In this document: one piece after another, positions 7,393 through 13,958 of the stretch | Layout: every line of letters begins with the position of its first letter | Numbering within the stretch: position 1 is the first letter of the stretch | DNA from: Verrucomicrobiota bacterium | GTDB lineage: Bacteria > Verrucomicrobiota > Verrucomicrobiia > Limisphaerales > SXQI01 | NCBI GenBank assembly: GCA_008933045.1 | Contig: WBXJ01000049.1 | Location: 1-13,958, forward strand | Reading direction: 5' to 3' | DNA: 13,958 nucleotides | Notes under the pieces: generated by a model | What the model was told of the DNA's origin: nothing | Seen by the model: the letters and a program-made list of their open reading frames with translations, nothing else | Database searches by the model: none | Made by a program: the position numbers and the translations under genes

Positions 7393-8162
7393 GGTTCCTC
7401 CTGAACACGGAGTTCATAACCGTGCCATGCAGTGCCACGGTCGTTCGCATCCTGTAACGCTAGAAAATAAGTTCCATCGACAGGAAACGTGAAACGAAGT
7501 TGGGGATCCCTCGTGTTGGCACGGTCGTCATGAGTCGCGAGCACCCTTCCCTTCGCATCGTAAAGCGTCAACACTCCATCGAGTAAGGAACCGGCCTGCA
7601 TTGCCCTGACTTCAGCCACTAGATTTTTTTTAGCGTGACCAGTAATCGCAAAAACGTCCACGTCGCGGTCGGGAGTAATAGTTCCGAAAACTCTTTTTCC
7701 AAACGCGATAGGCTGGGCTTCTAGGAAACCGTTATTGGCCCCTCCTTCCGGCATGAACAAACCAGCCTCCACAAGTTGCACCGCGAACGATCGAGTGATT
7801 CCCGCCGATGTAACAACACTAACCATCATTTGAGAATCAACCAAACCCGAGGGCACCGCAACCTCAGCGATGACCAGGGAGTCTCCCACGTCTTTCGCAA
7901 CCAAACCTGTCGGCAATTCTACGGTCTTTTTTTCTTTGATCTTGGCGTTGATGGACTGTGTTGGAGTCCGAAAGAATACCTCCGTTGCATCGGCAAGTTT
8001 TAGCCCGCGAATGCTCACGGTGGTGTTGCTTCCGATCACGATCCCCACAGGAGCCATGACACAAATACGGGGGCCATCCCCTTCCGGTTCCGCACCCAAC
8101 GTGCAAAACGGAATCGTGAGAACGAGGAATGCCAATTGTGAAACACGCCGAAGGAAAGCCAT
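7389..8162 (-). CDS. Secreted IPT/PPC-like beta-domain protein
   Basis: A 257-residue secreted protein, third in the minus-strand cassette. Residues 1-23 form a Sec signal peptide (MAFLRR, hydrophobic core, cleavage probably after LGA). The Cys at 20 does not sit in a good lipobox. Residues about 31-132 look like an immunoglobulin-like IPT/TIG strand-rich domain (IGSNTTVSIRGLKL). Residues about 140-253 resemble a bacterial pre-peptidase C-terminal (PPC) domain, with VFGTITPDRDVDVFAI, LTLYDAKGRVLATHDD and DGTYFLALQDAN. No catalytic residues are apparent, so it is probably a binding or structural module. ATG 8162 is the first start after an in-frame TGA two codons upstream. The gene lies 53 bases after the DUF1501 gene, and its stop overlaps the next start. 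Similar proteins accompany DUF1501/PSCyt genes in related bacteria, from general knowledge of these cassettes. Domain names are by pattern only. Confidence 0.8.
   Translation of the reverse strand: MAFLRRVSQLAFLVLTIPFCTLGAEPEGDGPRICVMAPVGIVIGSNTTVSIRGLKLADATEVFFRTPTQSINAKIKEKKTVELPTGLVAKDVGDSLVIAEVAVPSGLVDSQMMVSVVTSAGITRSFAVQLVEAGLFMPEGGANNGFLEAQPIAFGKRVFGTITPDRDVDVFAITGHAKKNLVAEVRAMQAGSLLDGVLTLYDAKGRVLATHDDRANTRDPQLRFTFPVDGTYFLALQDANDRGTAWHGYELRVQEEP
7397..7402 (-). promoter_or_regulatory. Ribosome binding site for the TTG start at 7392
   Basis: On the minus strand AGGAGG is followed by AACC and then the TTG start. It sits inside the 3' end of the preceding gene and indicates translational coupling across the TTGA overlap. 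It is the only near-perfect Shine-Dalgarno motif I saw in the cassette. Confidence 0.7.
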
Positions 8163-8215
8163 GAATCAATTGCTTTTTCGAGTAACCAAAAACCAGTTTC
8201 GCTTCCGCGAAAACA

Positions 8216-9541
8216 TCATGCGTAAAGGCCCTTGATGATAGAACCTTCCCCGAGGATGTGCGTAGGGCGGCCATCGGGCATCAGGAGCATTTTAGCGGGA
8301 TCAATTCCTAATGCATCGTAGATCGTCCAACAAACATCCGCAGGGCGCACCGGACGATCCGTCACAAAAGCACCATTCTTATCCGTCGCACCCAAAACCT
8401 GACCGGCAGCAACTCCGGCACCCGCAAATATTAAGGAACCGGCACGGCCCCAATGATCTCGGCCAGCATCTTTGTTCAACTTTGGGGTTCGCCCGAACTC
8501 GCCCATGGCCACAACCAAAGTTTCCTTGAGAGTGCCACGGTCGTGCAGATCACGGATGAGCGCGGCAAGACCTTTATCAAATTCCGGCAATTTCTTGTCG
8601 AGACTCGAGAAAATCTTGGCGTGGTGATCCCAGCCAGAATAATTGACCGTCACAAACCTGACCCCAGCCTCAACCAAGCGGCGGGCCATTAGGCAGCTTT
8701 GACCAAATTCAGTGCGACCGTACTCATCGCGCAGTGTTGCTTCCTCCTGAGTGACGTCGAATGCAGATTGTGCCTTGGGTGACAGAACCATCTCCGCAGC
8801 TTTTTGTCCAAATTCATCGTAGGTTGCAATCTGATCATTCCCTTTAATCTGGGCGGCAAGAGAATCGATCGCTTGAAGCAAAGTCCGACGACGTTCGATG
8901 GATTGAGAGCCGATTCCCTTCTCTTGGGAAAGGTCGCGCACCCTAAAATTGGAATCGTTAGGGTTACCACATTTGAAAGATTCATAACGCCCGCCTAACC
9001 ACGCGCTGCGTCCGAGTTCCCAGGTGAAGGATGGGTTCTTAGGCACTGCCACATAAGGCGGAACCAATCCGGAAAAACCCGTCTGATGGGCGACCACAGC
9101 ACCCATGGCAGGATGATCACCAAAAGCCGACCCGAATCGACCCGACAGCACCCAATTGGTGGCGGTTTCATGATGATCGTTTTCATGGGTGCCCGATCGG
9201 ATCAATGTTACCTTATCCATTTGTGCGGCCATTTTTGGCAGCAGTTCAGTCACTCGCAATCCGGGCACTCGGGTAGGAATGGTTCCATATTTGCCTCGGA
9301 TTTCCTCGACAGCTTCCGGCTTGGGATCAAACGAATCGTGGTGAGACAATCCGCCGCCGAGGTAAACCATAATGACGGACTTGGCACGGTTACCCGACCT
9401 GACCGCAGATTCCTTTTCCATTGCCAGCAGCTGTGGCAGAGATAAGCCGAGCGGCGCCAGCGTTCCGATCCGGAGAAAATCACGACGCGAAAGGCCGTTG
9501 CAGAAGCTCTGGCGAGTGGTAGTAGTGGCAACTGAGATCAT
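8216..9541 (-). CDS. DUF1501 domain protein, Tat-exported
   Basis: A 441-residue protein of the DUF1501 family, which resembles the sulfatase/alkaline-phosphatase fold; no reaction has been established for the group. A twin-arginine signal SRRDFLRIG at 18-26 followed by a hydrophobic stretch implies folded export by Tat. Conserved polar motifs, likely forming a metal or active site, are GGGLSHHDSFDPKP (62-75), GTHENDHHE (117-125), GWDHH (303-307), GEFGRTP (347-353) and GRDHW (360-364). The protein ends with PVRPADVCWTIYDALGI and PDGRP, also usual for the family. Its ATG lies five bases after the stop codon of the DUF1549/DUF1553 gene, a pairing very common in Planctomycetes and Verrucomicrobia. 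No clear ribosome binding site is visible, so translation may depend on coupling. The Tat signal suggests a cofactor or metal is loaded in the cytoplasm, by inference. Confidence 0.93.
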   Translation of the reverse strand: MISVATTTTRQSFCNGLSRRDFLRIGTLAPLGLSLPQLLAMEKESAVRSGNRAKSVIMVYLGGGLSHHDSFDPKPEAVEEIRGKYGTIPTRVPGLRVTELLPKMAAQMDKVTLIRSGTHENDHHETATNWVLSGRFGSAFGDHPAMGAVVAHQTGFSGLVPPYVAVPKNPSFTWELGRSAWLGGRYESFKCGNPNDSNFRVRDLSQEKGIGSQSIERRRTLLQAIDSLAAQIKGNDQIATYDEFGQKAAEMVLSPKAQSAFDVTQEEATLRDEYGRTEFGQSCLMARRLVEAGVRFVTVNYSGWDHHAKIFSSLDKKLPEFDKGLAALIRDLHDRGTLKETLVVAMGEFGRTPKLNKDAGRDHWGRAGSLIFAGAGVAAGQVLGATDKNGAFVTDRPVRPADVCWTIYDALGIDPAKMLLMPDGRPTHILGEGSIIKGLYA

Positions 9542-9546
9542 GGACG

Positions 9547-12189
9547 TTAGTGGTTAAATGTAAATTCTTTGGAATTTAAGAGGGCCCAGAGCAGGTCACG
9601 AAACCCCTCCCCTCGCTGCTCACTGGAGAACGATTTCGAGATCGTCAAGAGTTCGCGCTCCGTAGGATAACGACTCACGGTTGCAAGGAAGAGCGGTATG
9701 ATAACCTCGTGATCATTGGTTTTCTTAATCAGTCCGGCCAAACGTCCTGATGGATTGTTCATCTGCTTTTGCAAATCCTCCCCATTTTGGAGGTGCAATA
9801 ATTGAGGCAACGTGACTTCGCCGGCACGCTCGCACGCACAAGCACTCACGCGAGCACTCCGGCCAAAAAGCGTCAGAAAATAGCTGTCGAGGTTTGGTTC
9901 AGGGACTTGGACAGCCCTGACTCCAACCGGGTGGCCATCGAACTTAGTAGGTGTCCCTGTGCCAGTCGCGATGGCGTCGAGCAGAACCTCGGCAGGCAAT
10001 CGCCGCGCATAGTAGTGTGAGTAAAACCGAGCATCGACTTCATTACCTTTATGCGTTGTGGAACTGAGCTGGTAAGCACGAGAGGTCATGATGAGCCTCA
10101 TCACATGGCGAAAATCAAACCGTTGAGCCACGAACTCGCGATTCAACACAGTCCAAAGCTCCGCATTGGAAGGCGGGTTACTGGCGCGCAGATCATCCAC
10201 GGGTTCGACAAGGCCGACACTGAAAAAATGTTTCCATAACCGGTTCACCATCGCGCCACTGAATTGGCTGCTCTTGAGCATGGTCTCCACGAACTGTTCA
10301 CGGGGATCACGCCCAGGTTCGTGCTGCCAAACCGCCCGATCAAGTCCCCGGGGAGCCATTGATTTCCCTGTGCGAGGTTGGTTGACCGATGGTTGCTTGG
10401 ACTTTTCTTCCTCCACCCGTTTCAAAGCCTCTTTCAACTCTTTCCGCTCCTCAACCAAACGCCGAGCGGGTTCTTCGCCTCCAGGTTCCTGCCCATAAGC
10501 GGCGACCACATGTTCCGTGTTCTCAACACGTAGCTGAAGTTCAGTCGAACGACGTTCACGGTCACGCTGCTCGCGGCTTGCGACGTGCAAGATGCTTGGG
10601 GCTTTTTCGGAGCTTTCTCGTTGCAATGACACTTTAGAAAAATAAGCCGAAAAATGATAAAAATCGTCCTGCGTGAAACGTTCAAGCGGATGATTATGGC
10701 ATCGAGCGCATCCGACCCGAGTGCCGAGGAATGCCTGCGCGACGCTATCGGGAAGTTCACTTTCCTCGACATTCGATTTCTCGCCCATCAGCGTGATAAA
10801 GTAGCCTACTTGAGGACTAGAAACGGAATCACCTCGAGCCAATAGAATGTTCGAAGCAATCTTGTCCCATCCATGGTCTCCAGCGAGTTGATCCCTCACC
10901 CACGAGTGGAAAGACCGAACGCCTTTGATTCCGCGCACATCGTGATCGCGCTCTTTCCGATTTTGGAGTAGATCCGCGAGCTGTAGAGCCCAATAATCCA
11001 CCCACTCGGGTCGGGCTAGAATCGTATCCACTAGCCGCGAACGTTTGTCTCGGTGCTTATCCGCCAGAAATGCGTCTACCTCCGCCGGTGTCGGCAATAC
11101 TCCGATAGCATCGATAAATGCACGACGAATGAAGGTCTGATCATCACACTCGGGCGAAGGTGCGAGATGCAGAGCCTTTAATTTCGAAAAAATAGGTTTA
11201 TCCAAAAGATTTCCTGCCTTAGCAAAATCAATCCCCGACACAGATTGTTTGTATGGGGTCGTAAAATGAGCAACCTCTACCAACCCTTGAAAGTGGATGC
11301 GCACCGAGCTCTCGCCCGCCCGCAGGGCTTTAACAAGCCCATCGGGTTTCACCTTGAGCATTCCTTCGTCGTTAGAAAAGAATTGGGCCAACCAAGTCAC
11401 ATCCCTCACGCGGCCGTCCGAATAACTGGCAAGCACCAACAATTGTTGAGTCTGGCTGGGCCGCATCGCACGTTCATGCGGGAAAATATCCAACTTCACG
11501 AGTTCTGGCTCCTCGTTCAGAGGCGCGGGTGTTCGAGCCGCGATCCAATCGACAAGCAAACTGTAGGATCGAGAACCTTTCCGAAACCGAGTTCCACCCT
11601 CGTGCTGCACTCCTCCAGCAGCCTTTTGCAGCAACAGGCTCTCCTCCGGGAAGGCATAATTGATACGTCGGCCGCTCACTTCATGAGTTAACCAATCGTG
11701 ATCCCAGTCGGGCGCGAAGGCTCGCAGGGAGAGCCTGAAGCCGTTTTGGCCGGCTAATTTCCCGTGGCACCCACCTTGGTTGCAGCCCGACTTCGTCAAT
11801 ACAGGCTCAATATCCTGTCGAAAGGATGGAAGTCTAGGTTGAGTCGTGCCTTCTGTTAAAACCGGCAGTTTTATCGACTTCCCCGCGTACGAAATTTTGA
11901 TCTCCGTTTGACCGTTCGCATGGGCGAAAACTTGACCTGTTTGATCAACCGTCGCGATTTTTGGGTTACTACTCAGCCATTTGCTTTTCGTCGTTACATC
12001 GGTAACGTGGCCATCAGAATCGACTAGATGAACGAGAACGCCATGTTGATTGTCGCCTCCTCGGATCTCGATTCGCTCGGGACTGACTGTCAGATGAGGA
12101 GCAGCCCAAGTTGTGATTCCCACGCAAAGCAGAACCACCCAAAGTGGCAAACTTCGGCACACTCTTCTTGATATCCGAGAGTAGTTCAT
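9547..12189 (-). CDS. DUF1549/DUF1553 (PSCyt2/PSD1-type) exported cytochrome-like protein with Ig-like domains
   Basis: First and largest gene of the cassette, 880 residues. A signal peptide or anchor covers about 13-30. Two BIG2-like immunoglobulin domains (about 33-112 and 231-302) flank a cytochrome-like segment containing CNQGGCH at 136-142, a CX4CH haem-type motif, followed by GQNGFRLSLRAF. DUF1549 spans about 326-520 and carries the CXXCH motif CARCH (494-498) near its end. A charged, probably coiled-coil stretch follows (about 538-598). DUF1553 covers about 625-875 with NRLWKHFF, SRAYQLSS, RRLPAEVLLDAI, CACERAGEVTLPQLLHLQNG and YPTERE. An in-frame TAA directly before ATG 12189 makes this the first possible start; no strong ribosome binding site precedes it. 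The function of these families is unknown. A periplasmic or surface multi-haem redox role is inferred from the haem motifs and signal. No frameshift or truncation is seen. Confidence 0.93.
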   Translation of the reverse strand: MNYSRISRRVCRSLPLWVVLLCVGITTWAAPHLTVSPERIEIRGGDNQHGVLVHLVDSDGHVTDVTTKSKWLSSNPKIATVDQTGQVFAHANGQTEIKISYAGKSIKLPVLTEGTTQPRLPSFRQDIEPVLTKSGCNQGGCHGKLAGQNGFRLSLRAFAPDWDHDWLTHEVSGRRINYAFPEESLLLQKAAGGVQHEGGTRFRKGSRSYSLLVDWIAARTPAPLNEEPELVKLDIFPHERAMRPSQTQQLLVLASYSDGRVRDVTWLAQFFSNDEGMLKVKPDGLVKALRAGESSVRIHFQGLVEVAHFTTPYKQSVSGIDFAKAGNLLDKPIFSKLKALHLAPSPECDDQTFIRRAFIDAIGVLPTPAEVDAFLADKHRDKRSRLVDTILARPEWVDYWALQLADLLQNRKERDHDVRGIKGVRSFHSWVRDQLAGDHGWDKIASNILLARGDSVSSPQVGYFITLMGEKSNVEESELPDSVAQAFLGTRVGCARCHNHPLERFTQDDFYHFSAYFSKVSLQRESSEKAPSILHVASREQRDRERRSTELQLRVENTEHVVAAYGQEPGGEEPARRLVEERKELKEALKRVEEEKSKQPSVNQPRTGKSMAPRGLDRAVWQHEPGRDPREQFVETMLKSSQFSGAMVNRLWKHFFSVGLVEPVDDLRASNPPSNAELWTVLNREFVAQRFDFRHVMRLIMTSRAYQLSSTTHKGNEVDARFYSHYYARRLPAEVLLDAIATGTGTPTKFDGHPVGVRAVQVPEPNLDSYFLTLFGRSARVSACACERAGEVTLPQLLHLQNGEDLQKQMNNPSGRLAGLIKKTNDHEVIIPLFLATVSRYPTERELLTISKSFSSEQRGEGFRDLLWALLNSKEFTFNH

Positions 12190-12311
12190 TTAGGCGACGT
12201 TACATGGACGTGTTCGATCCGGAGTTATTCACCGACAACTCTGAGAATGGTCGGTAAAAAGCGAACAATGGACAGCAAAAGTTATCAGAAAAATCTCAGC
12301 CGCAACCACAT

Positions 12312-12360
12312 GCCCGAACGAGGGACACGGTTAGATGTACGATCGATTTTTGATTCGGGC
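12312..12360. repeat. 7-bp inverted repeat in the divergent intergenic region
   Basis: GCCCGAA (12312-12318) and TTCGGGC (12354-12360) are perfect inverted copies 35 bases apart, between the divergent DUF1549/DUF1553 and FAH-family genes. The spacer contains the palindrome CGATCG. It could be an operator or form a stem, but seven bases with a 35-base spacer may also be chance. The rest of the 251-base gap is AT-rich; I found no convincing promoter for the minus-strand operon in it. Confidence 0.3.
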
Positions 12361-12393
12361 CGGGGGGGGTGTAAAAAATTGATGTTTTAAAAC

Positions 12394-12423
12394 TTGAAAA
12401 AAAGCCTTTTCTTTCGGTATTGT
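12394..12423 (+). promoter_or_regulatory. Promoter candidate for the FAH-family gene
   Basis: TTGAAA (12394-12399) and TATTGT (12418-12423) are separated by 18 bases and match the consensus at four to five and four of six positions. Transcription would start near 12430, about ten bases before ATG 12441, giving a nearly leaderless message. The position also argues against the in-frame TTG at 12420 as the start codon. Confidence 0.4.
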
Positions 12424-12440
12424 GGTGTTTTAAGACATCT

Positions 12441-13196
12441 ATGGCCGCCATTGGTAGATTTCAACGTGGTGACGACATTTTCTATGCGAAGGTCGTTGAC
12501 GGAGAACTTTTTCGTCTTCAAGGGGACGTTTTTGCTTCCCCTTCCTTTGACCGGAAAGCAACGCCCAGCAAGGGTGTGAAAACTCTGGTGCCGGTCACAC
12601 CCTCCAAGATTATTGCCGTTGGGTTGAATTATTCTGACCACGCTCGCGAGAGTGGAAAGCCACTTCCCAAGGAACCATTGTTTTGGTTTAAGGCGACGAC
12701 TTCCGTGTTGGCGGATGGAGGAAAAATCGAGGTTCCCTATCCTACTCATCGAACAGATTTTGAGGCGGAACTTGCAATAGTGATTGGCCGCCGCGTTCGC
12801 AATACGTCGCCTGCAGCTGCTTCTCGATACATTCTGGGTTACACTGCAGCACAAGACATCAGTGATCGCACGATCCAGAACGCTGAGAGTCAGTGGTCCC
12901 GCGCCAAGTCCTTCGATACTTTTACACCGCTCGGGCCTTACATTGAAACCAAGCTCGACCCGAATGATTTGAAGATTCAACAGTTTCAAAATGGTCAGCT
13001 TCGACAAAACTCGAATACGAACCAGTTGATTTTTAATTGTAACGAACTGGTCAGCTTCATTTCGACAAACATGACCCTTTTACCCGGAGATGTCATTATT
13101 ACCGGAACTCCTTCGGGAGTGGGGCCCATCGTCTCAGGAGATCGTCTGGAAGTCCGCATCCAAGGTCTCAGCCCTCTGATCAACAGTGTTAAATAA
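12441..13196 (+). CDS. Fumarylacetoacetate hydrolase (FAH) family protein
   Basis: A cytoplasmic metal-dependent enzyme of 251 residues, typical of short FAH-family members that hydrolyse, decarboxylate or isomerise 2-oxo-3-enoate or acylpyruvate compounds. The N-terminal 50 residues are a small cap region. The core starts at KIIAVGLNYSDHARESG (56-72) with the probable catalytic His67. Metal ligands are Glu108 and Glu110 in FEAEL and Asp139 in AAQDISDR. KSFDTFTPLGPYI (156-168) and GDVIITGTPSGVG (216-228) complete the signature. Family members are often annotated as 2-hydroxyhepta-2,4-diene-1,7-dioate isomerase, fumarylpyruvate hydrolase or oxaloacetate tautomerase. Sequence alone does not choose among them, and no aromatic-degradation genes are nearby. 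ATG 12441 is preferred over TTG 12420, which overlaps the predicted -10 box. It probably forms its own transcription unit, ending at a hairpin before proS. Confidence 0.93.
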   Translation: MAAIGRFQRGDDIFYAKVVDGELFRLQGDVFASPSFDRKATPSKGVKTLVPVTPSKIIAVGLNYSDHARESGKPLPKEPLFWFKATTSVLADGGKIEVPYPTHRTDFEAELAIVIGRRVRNTSPAAASRYILGYTAAQDISDRTIQNAESQWSRAKSFDTFTPLGPYIETKLDPNDLKIQQFQNGQLRQNSNTNQLIFNCNELVSFISTNMTLLPGDVIITGTPSGVGPIVSGDRLEVRIQGLSPLINSVK

Positions 13197-13224
13197 GGAC
13201 GCTTCGACTTTCTAAAAACACTGA

Positions 13225-13249
13225 CGGTTACCAATCACTCGGGTAACCG
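13225..13249 (+). terminator. Hairpin between the FAH-family gene and proS; possible terminator
   Basis: CGGTTACC (13225-13232) and GGTAACCG (13242-13249) form a perfect 8-bp stem with a 9-base loop. A short T tract (TTTT) begins eight bases after the stem, so it is at best a weak intrinsic terminator. It starts 28 bases after the FAH stop and ends 20 bases before the proS ATG, so a role in proS translation or transcription is also possible. Confidence 0.4.
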
Positions 13250-13269
13250 CACCTAATTTTCTTAAACAT

Positions 13270-13958
13270 ATGCGCTGGTCCCATTTATTGATTCCTACCC
13301 TTAAGGAGACACCTTCCGATGCAGAGATTGTGTCGCACAAACTTTTGCTTCGCGCCGGTTTGATCCGCAAGCTGACTTCGGGATTGTATACATTTTTACC
13401 CTTAGCCGTGCGCACGCTGCGAAAGGTGGAGAATATTATTCGCGAGGAAATGAATCGCGCTGGAGCACAAGAAGTCCTGATGCCCGCATTACAACCACCG
13501 GAAATTTGGCAAAAGAGTGGACGGTACGACATCATGGTGGATGTGCTGTTAAAGGCCCGAGACCGTTCCAAAAAGGAATGGGTTTTAGGGCCGACACACG
13601 AGGAAGTAATCACAACATTAGTAGCTGGCGAAATCAGTTCTTACCGACAGTTGCCGAAGAATTTTTATCAAATTCAAACCAAGTTCCGCGACGAAATCCG
13701 ACCCCGCTTTGGACTGATGCGGGCAAAAGAGTTTATCATGAAGGACGCTTACAGCTTCGATGTGAGCGACGAGGCAGCACAGGTGAGCTACCAGAAGATG
13801 TATCAGGCTTACACGCGAATTTTTCAACGGTGCGGGTTGCAAACAGTGGCGGTCGATGCGGACACAGGCGCCATCGGAGGAAAGTTTTCGCATGAGTTTA
13901 TGGTTCCGGCTGAAACCGGCGAGAACGAGATTGTTTATTGTGAATCGGGCGAGTACGC
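13270..13958 (+). CDS. proS: Prolyl-tRNA synthetase, N-terminal part
   Basis: ProS charges tRNA-Pro with proline in the cytoplasm. The frame is open from ATG 13270 to the window end, giving 229 complete codons of a protein usually about 570 residues long. The start MRWSHLLIPTLKE is typical of bacterial-type ProRS. Class II core motifs follow: HKLLLRAGLIRKLTSGLYTF (23-42), a motif 1 region around REEMNRAGAQEVLMP (58-72), LGPTHEEVIT (106-115) and motif 2 FRDEIRPRFGLMRAKEF (139-155) followed by IMKDAYSF. This marks the bacterial type, which usually carries an editing (INS) domain. That domain would begin near the end of the visible part, so its presence cannot be confirmed. No clear Shine-Dalgarno sequence precedes the ATG. 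The gene is truncated only by the window edge. Confidence 0.96.
   Translation, partial: MRWSHLLIPTLKETPSDAEIVSHKLLLRAGLIRKLTSGLYTFLPLAVRTLRKVENIIREEMNRAGAQEVLMPALQPPEIWQKSGRYDIMVDVLLKARDRSKKEWVLGPTHEEVITTLVAGEISSYRQLPKNFYQIQTKFRDEIRPRFGLMRAKEFIMKDAYSFDVSDEAAQVSYQKMYQAYTRIFQRCGLQTVAVDADTGAIGGKFSHEFMVPAETGENEIVYCESGEY

Noticed and set aside
11245..11691. A 148-codon plus-strand ORF inside the DUF1549/DUF1553 gene
   Set aside because: Antisense shadow. The minus frame here carries the second Ig-like domain and cytochrome-like segment without interruption.
12190..12311. A promoter for the minus-strand cassette
   Set aside because: I searched the reverse strand for -35/-10 pairs. The candidates (for example TTGCGG with a 15-base spacer) match too poorly to report.
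13506..13895. A 129-codon plus-strand ORF within proS
   Set aside because: Out-of-frame shadow. The proS frame is open throughout and contains the class II synthetase motifs.

Overview
The window looks like a chromosomal segment from a member of the Planctomycetes-Verrucomicrobia group, most likely Verrucomicrobia. The main reason is a four-gene cassette typical of that group: a DUF1549/DUF1553 (PSCyt2/PSD1-type) protein, a Tat-exported DUF1501 protein, a secreted beta-domain protein and a PSCyt1-type cytochrome c with WD40 repeats. Weak or absent Shine-Dalgarno sequences before several genes, and TTG or GTG starts where a good one exists, fit this. The assignment is inferred from gene content, not from a database match.

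Layout. Positions 1-713 (+) hold the C-terminal end of a heavy-metal (P1B-type, probably copper) P-type ATPase. Next is purB, adenylosuccinate lyase (817-2130, +). A predicted promoter then precedes 2275-4080 (+), which encodes a membrane-anchored three-part protein: a monohaem cytochrome c, a domain with the full copper-ligand set of peptidylglycine/dopamine-type (type II) copper monooxygenases, and a TPR tail. A tight pair follows: an SDR oxidoreductase (4258-5040, +) and an ROK-family kinase-like protein (5046-5972, +). The ROK gene converges with the minus-strand cassette with only 13 bases between the two stop codons.

The minus-strand cassette is transcribed 12189 to 5986 in the order DUF1549/DUF1553 protein, DUF1501 protein, IPT/PPC-like secreted protein, cytochrome-WD40 protein. 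Gaps are 5 and 53 bases, and the last junction is a 4-base TTGA stop/start overlap, so the genes probably form one operon. All four products carry export signals (one Tat, three Sec or signal-anchor), so the set should act outside the cytoplasmic membrane. It contains three putative haem sites in two proteins: CX4CH and CXXCH in the first, CXXCH in the last.

A 251-base divergent intergenic region (12190-12440) holds an inverted repeat, a G8 tract and a forward promoter candidate. It leads into a fumarylacetoacetate hydrolase-family gene (12441-13196, +). After a small hairpin, proS, prolyl-tRNA synthetase, starts at 13270 (+) and runs off the window.

So housekeeping genes (purB, proS) frame an accessory core rich in exported redox proteins. 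The most interesting items are the cytochrome/copper-monooxygenase/TPR fusion and the four-gene exported cassette, whose biochemical role is not established. I saw no tRNA, rRNA, CRISPR array, insertion sequence or prophage gene. No gene-free stretch is longer than 300 bases.
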